Shown here: positions 1-7,992 of the stretch, piece by piece | How the letters are laid out: each line of letters opens with the position of its first letter | Numbering within the stretch: position 1 is the first letter of the stretch | Origin: an uncultured Lachnospiraceae bacterium | Lineage (GTDB): Bacteria; Bacillota; Clostridia; Lachnospirales; Lachnospiraceae | Reading direction: 5' to 3' | NCBI GenBank assembly: GCA_947632515.1 | Contig: CANRPO010000004.1 | Coordinates: forward strand, 1-64,000 | DNA: 64,000 bases | The notes under the pieces: generated by a model | The model's input: the letters and a program-made list of their open reading frames with translations, nothing else | The model's database searches: none | Told to the model about the DNA's origin: nothing | Made by a program: the position numbers and the translations under genes

Positions 1-74
1 GATTCGAACCCACGCGCCCTTGCGGACAAACGGTTTTCAAGACCGCCTCGTTATGACCACTTCGATACCTCTCC
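1..74 (-). tRNA. tRNA-Ser(UGA), 3' end cut by window edge
   Basis: On the minus strand the sequence begins GGAGAGGTATCGAAGTGG, a class II serine tRNA 5' half. The anticodon loop CTTGAAA gives anticodon TGA. A variable arm (GTCCGCAAGGGC) and the TpsiC arm GGTTCGAATC follow. The acceptor 3' strand lies outside the window, so the gene is truncated only by the window edge. Confidence 0.93.
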
Positions 75-220
75 GGGTATTCCGTACACCTCGCAGAAAT
101 CGTCAGATAATATCTGTCACGAAATAAGTTCTGCGGTCAGCGCAAGAAATATTCTAGCAAAAATGATTTTCAGTGTCAACCTATTTGCCAAAAAAATTAC
201 ACCAAAAATTTACACCAAAA

Positions 221-1465
221 TTACTCCCGGACATAAACGTCGATCTCGCTGTCAGACGGCGGTTCAAACAAGCCCGCAAACTTTTCCGCAAGATTGTCGT
301 CGATCAGGTAAGCCTCCGTCTCCCCCGCCGACACCATGCGGTTCCTTCTCTCTACCCGCTCTCTCCAGACGCTGTCGCTTATATCGATATAATGAAACTC
401 ACACGCGATATTGCGGCTCTGATAGTACGCTCTCGCGGCGGCCCGTTTCTGTTTCGTCCAGAATCCCCAGTCCAGGATCACGGGGTGGCCGTTTCTGACG
501 ATCTCGACAGATTTCGCAAACAAATACTCCTGTATGCGCTCCGTGTATTCGTCATGCCTGTCTCCGGCATACAGTCCGAACATCGCGAGCATGATCTCGT
601 CCACGGACAGCAGGACCGCGTCGTATTCCATGCGCAGACGTTCCGCGTAGGTACTTTTGCCGCTGCAGATCTTACCGCATATCAGAAAAACCTCCGCCGC
701 TTTTTGCCGAGGGTCAGGCGTCTCTCCCAGAAAGGCCTCCGCCACCGCCATATCCTCCGGCGTGGTGACTTTGATGTTCTCATACGAGCCCCGCACCAGT
801 CTGACAGGCGTGTCCGTGAATGCCTCCACCGTCATGGCGTCGTCTGTATACGCCTTTGCAGCTGTGCCCGCCCGCCGCGCCATCATCTTTTCATACGCCT
901 CGATAATCAGGCGCACCTCGAACACCTGCGGCGTCTGGATCTGCCACAGCGTACTTCTGTCGGGCGTCTGTGCGGCGAACCCGCCGCTGTCCGCGATCTT
1001 GATGGTGTCCTTCACGGGCATGGCCGCCACACACGCTTTACACTTACGCACTTCTTCGTAGCAGCGCAGCAGTATTTCTTCCGTCAGCAGGGGTCTTGCG
1101 CCGTCATGGATGAATACATATCCGTCCCGGTTCGGGACCGTCAGCCCGCCGTCCGCCAGAAACCGCAGCGCCTGATACACGGAATCGCACCGCTCGGCCC
1201 CGCCCGCGATCACCGCGTCTACTTTGCCAAAGCCGTACCGTGCCACAATCTTTTCTTTTACATAAGAAATATCCTCCGCCCCGGTGACGAGAATGCAGTC
1301 ATCCATGACAGAGGACTCTTCGATGGCGTGCAGCGCATACCAGATCAGCGGCCTGTCCCGCAGCTCCATAAACTGTTTTGCCACGTCGCTTTTCATGCGG
1401 CTGCCGCTCCCGGCCGCCAACACGATAGCGGTACATCTCTTTTTATCCATGCTTTTTTGATCCAT
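221..1465 (-). CDS. ispD: IspD cytidylyltransferase fused to a P-loop kinase-like domain
   Basis: The N-terminal ~230 residues are 2-C-methyl-D-erythritol 4-phosphate cytidylyltransferase, the third step of the MEP isoprenoid pathway. Visible motifs are LAAGSGSRMKSDVAKQF (CTP binding), DGARPLLT, KDTIK, QTPQVF and TDDAMTVE. After about residue 250 a second domain begins with Walker A GKICSGKST and continues with LLSVDEIM, like small P-loop kinases of the AAA_33/zeta-toxin type. IspD alone is about 230 residues, so this is a fusion. The substrate of the second domain is unknown. The start is uncertain: ATG at 1465 is chosen because the IspD core begins just after it; ATG 1450 and GTG 1534 are alternatives. 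It lies downstream of tsaD on the same strand. Confidence 0.88.
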   Translation of the reverse strand: MDQKSMDKKRCTAIVLAAGSGSRMKSDVAKQFMELRDRPLIWYALHAIEESSVMDDCILVTGAEDISYVKEKIVARYGFGKVDAVIAGGAERCDSVYQALRFLADGGLTVPNRDGYVFIHDGARPLLTEEILLRCYEEVRKCKACVAAMPVKDTIKIADSGGFAAQTPDRSTLWQIQTPQVFEVRLIIEAYEKMMARRAGTAAKAYTDDAMTVEAFTDTPVRLVRGSYENIKVTTPEDMAVAEAFLGETPDPRQKAAEVFLICGKICSGKSTYAERLRMEYDAVLLSVDEIMLAMFGLYAGDRHDEYTERIQEYLFAKSVEIVRNGHPVILDWGFWTKQKRAAARAYYQSRNIACEFHYIDISDSVWRERVERRNRMVSAGETEAYLIDDNLAEKFAGLFEPPSDSEIDVYVRE

Positions 1466-1539
1466 GATTCTTCTGTCTGTCTCGTTTTCTGTTCTGCGCC
1501 GTGAAGACCGCGCGGCCCTCTGAGACGACGCCACAAACC

Positions 1540-1589
1540 GGAGATCGTGGAACGATCTCCTGAAGTTAATCCCGAAGGGATTTACTTCA
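1540..1589 (-). repeat. Two adjacent hairpins between tsaD and ispD
   Basis: 1561-1589 is a near-perfect dyad (13-bp arms, one mismatch, GAA loop) whose minus-strand 5' end is the tsaD TGA stop. 1540-1560 is a second dyad with 8-bp arms (GGAGATCG/CGATCTCC). Neither is followed by a clear T-tract, so a REP-like or attenuator element fits as well as a terminator. Confidence 0.6.
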
Positions 1590-2624
1590 TCTTTCGCCCA
1601 GCTTTAGATTCGGCACCGCGTTCAGATCGTAGCCGTGGCGCACGCCTTTGCGATACTCGTAATAGGCCGCCGCGCCGATCATCGCCGCATTGTCGGTACA
1701 CAGGATGGGCGACGGTCTGTAAAAAGCCACGCCCCGTTTCCCGCACTCTTCGGCAAGTCTCTGTCTGAGCGCCGAGTTGGAGGCCACGCCTCCCGCGATG
1801 GCAAATTTCTTCATGCCGCATTCCTGTACCGCCTGCATGGAATGTTCCGCCAGCACATCTACCACCGCCTTCTGAAAGGAGGCCGCCACATCCGCCTGAC
1901 AGACCTCGATCCCCTTCATCTCACAGGCATTGAGGTAGTTTAAAACCGCCGACTTCAACCCGCTGAAACTGAAATCATAGACTGCATCCGCGACCTTGGC
2001 CCTCGGAAATTGAATTGCCTCCGGATCTCCCTCTTTCGATACCTTATCGATCTTAGGTCCGCCGGGATAACCGAGTCCGATGGCTCTGGCCACCTTGTCG
2101 AAAGCCTCTCCCGCCGCGTCGTCTCTGGTGCGCCCCAGTATCTCGTATTCGCCGTAGTCCATGACTTTTACCAGATGAGAGTGCCCGCCCGACACGACCA
2201 GACAGACAAAGGGCGGCTCCAGCTCTTTGTTTTCGATATAATTGGCGCTGATATGTCCCTCGATATGGTGCACGCCGACCAGCGGAATGCCTGATGCGAA
2301 ACTGATCGCCTTGGCTGCCGACACGCCCACAAGCAACGCCCCCACAAGCCCCGGTCCGTAAGTTACCGCGACAGCGTCCATATCGCGCAGTGTCATGCCT
2401 GCCGCTCCAAGCGCCTCTTCGATTACCTGATTGATCCGCTCGATGTGTTTGCGGGACGCGATCTCAGGCACCACGCCCCCGTAGATCGTGTGCAGATCGA
2501 TCTGCGAGGATATGATATTGGATAGGACCTCCCTACCGTTTCTCACCACCGCAGCCGCAGTCTCGTCGCAGGAGCTCTCTATGGCAAGTATCCTGATGTC
2601 CTTGTTTTCGCACGTCTCTCCCAT
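1587..2624 (-). CDS. tsaD: tRNA N6-adenosine threonylcarbamoyltransferase TsaD
   Basis: This is a 345-residue protein, the normal length for bacterial TsaD/Kae1. It transfers the threonylcarbamoyl group to A37 of ANN-decoding tRNAs together with TsaB and TsaE, which are encoded upstream in the same run of genes. The N-terminus has [16 protein letters not shown] (ASKHA nucleotide fold). The metal-binding HIEGH lies near residue 115, and PGGPKID and the C-terminal [17 protein letters not shown] motifs are present. All expected motifs are intact. The ribosome-binding site is weak. The stop codon opens a hairpin. Confidence 0.97.
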   Translation of the reverse strand: MGETCENKDIRILAIESSCDETAAAVVRNGREVLSNIISSQIDLHTIYGGVVPEIASRKHIERINQVIEEALGAAGMTLRDMDAVAVTYGPGLVGALLVGVSAAKAISFASGIPLVGVHHIEGHISANYIENKELEPPFVCLVVSGGHSHLVKVMDYGEYEILGRTRDDAAGEAFDKVARAIGLGYPGGPKIDKVSKEGDPEAIQFPRAKVADAVYDFSFSGLKSAVLNYLNACEMKGIEVCQADVAASFQKAVVDVLAEHSMQAVQECGMKKFAIAGGVASNSALRQRLAEECGKRGVAFYRPSPILCTDNAAMIGAAAYYEYRKGVRHGYDLNAVPNLKLGER

Positions 2625-2648
2625 GTGCCTGTCGTGCCTTTCTCCCCG

Positions 2649-3221
2649 TTAATTGGCTACCAGCTCCCAGCCGTAGATCTTCCAGTGTTCGTTCTCATCC
2701 TTACGCAGTACGAACTCCTGCATGGAGGCCACCGTGCCCGCCGTACCGCGCTTTACATTGAAAGTGCAGTACAGTCTGCTGCAGACATAGCCGTTCTCCA
2801 CGAACTCTTCCACATCCACGCTGGAGGAGAGCGTATAGCTCGAGATGGTCCAGTTGTCCTCCTTCATACCCGCGATCTCGCTGCGCAGATCGTTCAGATA
2901 ATCCTCCTGGGATTTATTGGCGATCAGCTCGTCGTCGTAGATGCCCTGAATCTTCTCCGCCAACTGTTCCAGCTGCTCGTCCGAATACTCTTCATTGTAG
3001 AAACACTCGGTGATGTCCGCGAAATATTTCACCACTTCCTTGGGCGTGGGGGGATAGTTTCTCTCCAGATCTCTCGACAGGACTTTCTGCACCGCCGTAG
3101 ACTCCACGTTCTCTTCCGTTTCCGCCTTCAGTCCACGGTGCAGAGATATGCCGAACCACACCACCACCGCCGCAAGGATCACTCCGATCACAACAACACC
3201 AATGATATTAGAACGTTTCAT
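2649..3221 (-). CDS. Membrane-anchored protein of unknown function (DUF6715-like)
   Basis: The 190-residue protein has an N-terminal membrane anchor (residues ~5-26, IIGVVVIGVILAAVVVWFGI) after a short positive start (MKRSN), then a soluble extracytoplasmic domain. That domain is acidic, with a helical part around residues 50-115 and a beta-rich C-terminus ending in HWKIYGWELVAN, which resembles NTF2-like folds. The overall layout resembles the DUF6715 family of Lachnospiraceae, but this is from memory. It lies between rnz and tsaD on the same strand, with GAGGAG upstream of the ATG. No catalytic motif is visible. Confidence 0.75.
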   Translation of the reverse strand: MKRSNIIGVVVIGVILAAVVVWFGISLHRGLKAETEENVESTAVQKVLSRDLERNYPPTPKEVVKYFADITECFYNEEYSDEQLEQLAEKIQGIYDDELIANKSQEDYLNDLRSEIAGMKEDNWTISSYTLSSSVDVEEFVENGYVCSRLYCTFNVKRGTAGTVASMQEFVLRKDENEHWKIYGWELVAN

Positions 3222-3281
3222 AAGCTGTCAGCTCCTCTCCCGCCAGATTTGGAAATCCTTCCGCGCCTCTTTCGCAGTCTT

Positions 3282-4190
3282 CTAATCTTCAAACGCAAGA
3301 TCCGTACTTCGACCGTCCTTCGCCGCAACGGCGTTCGGAAAGATCCTGCACACGGCCTGCATGTATTCCTCCGGGCGGATGAGAGAAGGGCTGTAATGCG
3401 TCAGCCACAGTTCCCTGACTCCGGCCTTCTTCGCCAGCTCCGCCGCCTCATAGAAAGTCATGTGTTTGTACTCTTTTGCCTTCTTCTGTTTCTCCGGCTC
3501 GCCGTACATGCCCTCGCAGATAAAAAGATCCGCGCCCGCCGCGTTCCTCACGATGCTCTCCGTCGGTCTGGTATCCGTGCAGTACGTCACTTTAAGCCCC
3601 TTTCGCGGTTCTCCCAACACCATATCAGGCGTAAAAGTCCCCGTTTCCGTCTCTATTATCTCACCTTTTTGCAGCCGATTCCAGTAATTTTTCGGAATTT
3701 TGAGTTTTTCCGCTCTGGCGACATCGAATCTGCCGATGCGCTCCACCACGATATTGTACCCGTAACAGAGCACATTGTGGTTGACCTTGTATGCCTCTAT
3801 GCGAAAACCGTCAAAAGCGACGGACTGTTCAGCCTCCGTCAGCTCCAGACATCTGATCTCAAAGGGCAGCTCCGGCGCGATCACCCGCAGAGCGCTCACC
3901 ACTTTGACAAGTCCCTTAGGCCCTATGAGCAGCAGAGGCTCCGTCCGCTCCGCATTCCCCATGGTGAGGAGCATGCCGGGCAGTCCACTGATATGATCCG
4001 CATGATAATGCGTGAAACAGATAATGTCGATGGGCTTGGGGCTCCATCCCTTCTCCTTCATCGCGATCTGCGTGCCCTCCCCGCAGTCGATCAGTATGCT
4101 CGTCCCATTGTACCGCGCCATCAGCGACGTAAGCCATCTGCGCGGCAGCGGCATCATGCCGCCCGTACCCAGTAAACAAATATCTAACAT
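3282..4190 (-). CDS. rnz: Ribonuclease Z, MBL-fold tRNA 3'-endonuclease
   Basis: This is a metallo-beta-lactamase fold enzyme that removes 3' trailers from tRNA precursors. The start MLDICLLGTGGMMPLP is chosen because ATG 4190 has AGGAG five bases upstream; the frame stays open further upstream, overlapping the preceding gene, without a better site. The zinc motif FTHYHADHISGLPG is near residues 60-73. Further motifs are TDTRPTESIV and the late WLTHYSPS. The length of 302 residues matches RNase Z. Canonical family members have an exosite insert; a shorter one seems present here (roughly residues 150-190). Confidence 0.92.
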   Translation of the reverse strand: MLDICLLGTGGMMPLPRRWLTSLMARYNGTSILIDCGEGTQIAMKEKGWSPKPIDIICFTHYHADHISGLPGMLLTMGNAERTEPLLLIGPKGLVKVVSALRVIAPELPFEIRCLELTEAEQSVAFDGFRIEAYKVNHNVLCYGYNIVVERIGRFDVARAEKLKIPKNYWNRLQKGEIIETETGTFTPDMVLGEPRKGLKVTYCTDTRPTESIVRNAAGADLFICEGMYGEPEKQKKAKEYKHMTFYEAAELAKKAGVRELWLTHYSPSLIRPEEYMQAVCRIFPNAVAAKDGRSTDLAFED

Positions 4191-4222
4191 ATACGCTCCT
4201 AATTTCGGACCGCCGGACCCGC

Positions 4223-4465
4223 TCAGAGCAGTTCTTTTCTCTCCCACTCCTCCACGGGAACCGCGAAACGTCCGATCATTTTTTGGTAACATTCCTCGCA
4301 CAGATCAAACCTGTGGCTGAGTCCGTCTCTCGACCCGAAAAAGCCGAAATCATGCTCCACATGAATGCATTCCTCTCTGAGAAATCCGTTTTCTACCAAT
4401 AAATTTTTCCGACAGCCATTACAAGTTACCTGCATCAGTTCTTTTTGTTCCGAATAAACGCGCAT
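4223..4465 (-). CDS. Small protein with two CxxC pairs
   Basis: An 80-residue protein with CNGC near residue 15 and CEEC near residue 58, which together could bind one zinc ion. A strong ribosome-binding site (GGGAGG) precedes the ATG. It sits between tsaB-rimI and rnz in the same direction. I do not recognise a named family. The pattern resembles small zinc-ribbon proteins found beside RimI in Lachnospiraceae, but the function is unknown. Confidence 0.78.
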   Translation of the reverse strand: MRVYSEQKELMQVTCNGCRKNLLVENGFLREECIHVEHDFGFFGSRDGLSHRFDLCEECYQKMIGRFAVPVEEWERKELL

Positions 4466-4602
4466 GACAAACCTCCCGCATTGTTACTTATGCCGCTATG
4501 TCTCATTTTATCAAACAAAGTGCGTAACAACAGTGGTAATTGTTCCATACACTGCCTGTCTCTTCCAGACGTGCCGGTCATTTCACGCCCTTTTCGGCCG
4601 TT

Positions 4603-5814
4603 TTATCTCTTCCAGAGGATCAGGGCGTCCTCCCTCGGTTTCTCATAGAAACCGGGACGCACCCCCTCCGACACGAATCCCAGTTTCTCATACACATGGA
4701 TGGCGGCGGCATTGCTCACCCTGACTTCCAGTGTGAACGCCGTCAGCCCCTCCTTCCTGCCCTCTTCCAGAAGATAGGTCAGCATAGCCGTACCGATTCC
4801 CTGATTTCTTGCCTCCGACGCGACCACCACGTTGGTGATATTGCCCTCGCCCGCAATCATCAGCACTCCACAGCCGCCAAGGATCTGGCCGTCCCGCTCC
4901 GCCACATAGTATCTGGCGTCCGCCTTGCCGATCATCTCCAGAAAATCATCGGCGGACCATGGCATGGAAAACGCCTCCTCCTCCAGCCTGCTGATCACAG
5001 GGACATCCTTCGGCGTCATTCTGCGGTATAGGGTTCGCTGCGCCTTTTGCGTCGGCCTTGCCTGCGTCCCGCGATTATTTTCCGCCTGACGCGCCTGCTC
5101 CTCATTGCGTTCCCTCTCCGCCTGCGACAGCCGCAGATACTCCGGCACATGCGCCGCGCCGCTCACCGCCCTGCCCTGTCTGTAATAGACACCGCCGAGA
5201 ACTGCGATACACGCCGCCGACTGTCTGTTGCGATGCGCAGGAGCCAGAATATACGGTGTCCGCATGACCTCGGCCATACGCTCCCGAAAGACAGGGATGC
5301 CGTCTCCCACAAAGACGGTCTTTCTTCCTATTCTGTTCAGCTCCTCCGCAATCTCGTCGAAGGAAACGGCGCAAGCCTCCTTTATGACTCGCATGTCATA
5401 ATCATGCGCCACGCCGTTTCCGTGGTCCGTGAACTCATAGAGGCCCGTGTAGACCTGACTTCTTCTGGCATCCATGATGGGGCAGACAAGCGCATCCGTC
5501 CCATACATCTGATAAGCCAGACCGTCCAACGTCGGCACGGGAACGATGGGTTTCTCCAGCGCAAAAGCAAGCCCCTTCGCGGTGGCCGACCCGATCCTGA
5601 GTCCCGTGAAGGAACCTGGTCCCGCCGCCACCGCAATCGCGTCCACCGTGGACAGATCAAGCTCTACCATATTCCTGATCTCCTCCAACATAGGCAGGAG
5701 CGTCTGGGAATGGGTCTTTTTATATTGTACGGTGTACTCCGCGATCAGAGTATCGTTTTCCGCGACCGCCACGCTTGCTGCCAGCCCGGAGCTGTCCAAT
5801 GCCAATATCTTCAT
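4603..5814 (-). CDS. tsaB: TsaB-RimI fusion: t6A synthesis protein and N-acetyltransferase
   Basis: Residues ~1-235 are TsaB (MKILALDSSGLAASVAVAEN, THSQTLLPMLEE, AAGPGSFTGLRIG), the scaffold partner of TsaD. A charged linker rich in Arg, Gln and Asn (~235-258) joins it to a GNAT domain with RimI features: EEEAFSMPW, VVVASEARNQGIGTAML (acetyl-CoA loop) and LEVRVSNAAAIHVYEKLGF. RimI acetylates the N-terminus of ribosomal protein S18. The genes are adjacent in many Firmicutes, so a fusion is reasonable. ATG 5814 is preferred over GTG 5823, whose purine-rich stretch is too close. tsaE lies upstream. Confidence 0.93.
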   Translation of the reverse strand: MKILALDSSGLAASVAVAENDTLIAEYTVQYKKTHSQTLLPMLEEIRNMVELDLSTVDAIAVAAGPGSFTGLRIGSATAKGLAFALEKPIVPVPTLDGLAYQMYGTDALVCPIMDARRSQVYTGLYEFTDHGNGVAHDYDMRVIKEACAVSFDEIAEELNRIGRKTVFVGDGIPVFRERMAEVMRTPYILAPAHRNRQSAACIAVLGGVYYRQGRAVSGAAHVPEYLRLSQAERERNEEQARQAENNRGTQARPTQKAQRTLYRRMTPKDVPVISRLEEEAFSMPWSADDFLEMIGKADARYYVAERDGQILGGCGVLMIAGEGNITNVVVASEARNQGIGTAMLTYLLEEGRKEGLTAFTLEVRVSNAAAIHVYEKLGFVSEGVRPGFYEKPREDALILWKR

Positions 5815-5872
5815 CTTTTCCACGCCTCACCGTATGCCGCGCGCCCCAGCCTCCTGTGCCGCGCATGTCTTT

Positions 5873-6316
5873 TCACGCCTGCACTTTTCCGCACTCCTCG
5901 ACCGTGATCCTGCGGTAGTCGAATCCCTCCCGCAGATCCTTCTCGATGGTGATTCTCTTACGGATCGGCGGCAGAATCTCCCCGATCAGGTTCGCCCACT
6001 CGATCATGCAGACGCCGTCCCCATAAAAATAATCCTCGCAGCCGATCTCATCCATCTCTTCTACGTCCCCGATGCGGTACACGTCGAAATGGTAAAAAGG
6101 AACCCGGCCCTCGTCATAAATCTGTACAATAGTAAAAGTCGGACTGCTGATCGGTTCCTCTATCCCAAGTCCCGCCGCGAAACCCTGCGTCAGAACGGTC
6201 TTGCCCACGCCCAAGTCGCCGACCAGCGTATAGACTTCTCCCGCCCGCGCCCGCTCTCCGAGCTGTCTGCCGAACTCATAAGTCTCGTCGGCGCTGTTCG
6301 TCTCTGTCACTTTCAT
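5873..6316 (-). CDS. tsaE: tRNA t6A synthesis ATPase TsaE
   Basis: A 147-residue P-loop protein with GDLGVGKTVLTQGFA (Walker A), SSPTFTIVQIY, HFDVYRI and IEWANLIGEILP, the TsaE/YjeE signature. It is the ATPase of the TsaBDE complex. ATG 6316 is chosen because GGAGA lies five bases upstream; an in-frame start at 6352 lacks a good site. It is followed by tsaB-rimI, so tsaE, tsaB and tsaD are encoded together with their small neighbours. Confidence 0.94.
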   Translation of the reverse strand: MKVTETNSADETYEFGRQLGERARAGEVYTLVGDLGVGKTVLTQGFAAGLGIEEPISSPTFTIVQIYDEGRVPFYHFDVYRIGDVEEMDEIGCEDYFYGDGVCMIEWANLIGEILPPIRKRITIEKDLREGFDYRRITVEECGKVQA

Positions 6317-6427
6317 ACTGTTCTCCGATTCCTGCGCTTTCCCGCGCAACATCTTCGCGGGTTCTCCACGCGGTCAATCTCCGCGTGTTTTCCGCTCAGA
6401 CGATCTCCCTGTACGCCGTAGCTGCAG

Positions 6428-6907
6428 TCAGCCTCTTATCTTCACTTTCTTCGGCGGCATGTGGGTGGAGATGATCTCGATCACCTTGTATCTGCCGTCA
6501 CCCAGATCTTTCTTCGGAAAGATGCAGGCATTCACAGGCGTCGTATACACCACGATGCTGCCGCGTGTGGAAATGGCCTTCACCATGCCGTCCCAGCCCA
6601 TGCGTTCCGTCACATCGTCCTGGGACACCTCGATCCCCTCGTCTGACAGGCGGTAGTGCAGCGGCTTGCGGAACGCCGCGTTGTTGAGCGCCTGCTGTCT
6701 GGATTTGAGAAAAAGCGTCCACGGCAGATAGAGCAGGATCACCACCCCGATGATCAGACAGACGGGCTGCCTGTTTGATGCGAAGAGTATGAGCATCAGC
6801 ACTCCCACCAGCGATCCCATAATGCCCGGCAGACTGCTATAAGTATGGTGCAGCATATAATCGTACAATATGTTGGCAGTGATTTTGACATCAAACTCTA
6901 TTTCCAT
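6428..6907 (-). CDS. YcxB-like membrane protein
   Basis: A 159-residue protein with two close hydrophobic segments (about residues 28-45 and 48-66) followed by a cytoplasmic domain. The domain contains LSDEGIEVSQDD, WDGMVKAISTRGSIVVYTT and IFPKKDL, the pattern of YcxB-like C-terminal domains. The function of that family is not known. It is the first gene of the run leading into tsaE, with a 110-bp gap. GGAG lies about 11 bases before the ATG. Confidence 0.75.
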   Translation of the reverse strand: MEIEFDVKITANILYDYMLHHTYSSLPGIMGSLVGVLMLILFASNRQPVCLIIGVVILLYLPWTLFLKSRQQALNNAAFRKPLHYRLSDEGIEVSQDDVTERMGWDGMVKAISTRGSIVVYTTPVNACIFPKKDLGDGRYKVIEIISTHMPPKKVKIRG

Positions 6908-7008
6908 AAGGAGACAGCTCCCTTCGCGCCGAATCTGTTTCCCATCATATAGAAAACAAAATTCTCATAGTCAACATGGCATAAAAAATAACCTATAAGA
7001 AGTAATCG

Positions 7009-7171
7009 ACTATCGTCAAGCTTCTCACAGGCTATTTCCCGCTTTCGCTAAGAAGCCCCACTATCGTATGGCCTCTCTCTTGTATTATATTACTTCTTGC
7101 ATATAATATTCTTATAAAAGACATAACTATCGTTAAACTTATATAAGAACAGCACCGCAGACAACTATCGT
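7009..7171. repeat. Four copies of ACTATCGT in an AT-rich gap
   Basis: Exact copies of the 8-mer ACTATCGT lie at 7009-7016, 7060-7067, 7126-7133 and 7164-7171, at spacings of 51, 66 and 38 bp. Each has a purine-rich stretch just before it. The gap 6908-7197 separates the DUF3800 gene from the YcxB-like gene and holds no ORF. Between copies one and two there is an inverted pair GCTTCT/AGAAGC. The role is unknown; clustered protein-binding sites are possible. Confidence 0.5.
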
Positions 7172-7197
7172 TATCTCTTGTGCAATTTAATCATAAT

Positions 7198-7971
7198 CTA
7201 TTTTAAATCGCTCGTCAATATATTTCTGCATTTTCCGTCCCGGCTCAGGATTTCCAATCCAAAAATCTCCGGTTTCTCCATCTTCCCGTCATATAGACAA
7301 CTCACGATCTCCTCTTGGATGGACGTCTGCCTGTTTGGTATCGCATAAGCATATTTCTTTAATGTATTCGGAATGAAATCCGCAATCTGCAAGCCAATAT
7401 TAAGATCGGCTTTCTGATAAAAATACAGCCCTTGTATCTGCCGTCGCAGCGCAAAATGATTTAAATGCCTGGTCCCTCTTTTCATCAACTGTTCAAAATG
7501 ATTTCGCAATCTGTTATCCGCCTTGGGATTTTGAGATTCTATGTATACCGTTCCGACGGCATTTTCTTTCTCCAAAAAAAGTGCAAACTTTTCAAGAACC
7601 ACTTCCAAACACACAAAATAGGCATCGTTTAAGTATGCGCTCTGATACGTTTCTCTGTATTCTTCAGGATTGATAACAGCGGTGAATACAGTAATATCCT
7701 GCCGGTCAAACAATGCTCCCATCTTTCTCCAGAACCAATCTCTCTTTTCTTTTCTGCGCATGATCTTATAACCGCCTTTTCCGGCAAGCCTTAAGTCTGT
7801 CTCGTGTAAAATAATATCTTCATCGTCAAAAATTTCTTTTTTCATTTCTCGCACATATAGACAAATCTTATTTTGATACACTGTTTCCTCGACAGCGAAA
7901 CCTCCCAACGCAAAATGTACACTTGGGGGAGTATTCTTTGATTCATCCAGAAATAAATAGTAATCTTTCAT
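7198..7971 (-). CDS. DUF3800 protein, last gene of an HsdS/HsdM-like operon
   Basis: A DUF3800 family protein with the expected N-terminal YYLFLDES motif and the later GLQIADFI (Q..AD) motif. The family has an RNase H-like fold predicted to act as a nuclease and is common in defence islands and mobile DNA; I know of no firm biochemical function. The start is ATG 7971, 11 bases after GGAGG; a TTG at 7980 is too close to that site. The gene follows the HsdM-like gene after 21 bases, so co-transcription is likely. It is AT-richer than the housekeeping genes on either side. Confidence 0.85.
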   Translation of the reverse strand: MKDYYLFLDESKNTPPSVHFALGGFAVEETVYQNKICLYVREMKKEIFDDEDIILHETDLRLAGKGGYKIMRRKEKRDWFWRKMGALFDRQDITVFTAVINPEEYRETYQSAYLNDAYFVCLEVVLEKFALFLEKENAVGTVYIESQNPKADNRLRNHFEQLMKRGTRHLNHFALRRQIQGLYFYQKADLNIGLQIADFIPNTLKKYAYAIPNRQTSIQEEIVSCLYDGKMEKPEIFGLEILSRDGKCRNILTSDLK

Positions 7972-7992
7972 AACAGGCAAATCCTCCTCTCA

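Noticed and set aside
173..1504. Long plus-strand ORF of 443 codons opposite ispD
   Set aside because: It is a shadow of the GC-rich ispD-kinase gene; it has no ribosome site, no recognisable motif, and an Arg/His-rich composition typical of antisense frames.
2625..4175. Plus-strand ORF of 516 codons opposite rnz and the DUF6715-like gene
   Set aside because: It spans two real genes on the other strand and the gap between them, and has antisense-type composition.
7009..7171. Possible CRISPR array from the ACTATCGT copies
   Set aside because: The repeat is only 8 bp and spacing is irregular; no cas genes in the window.
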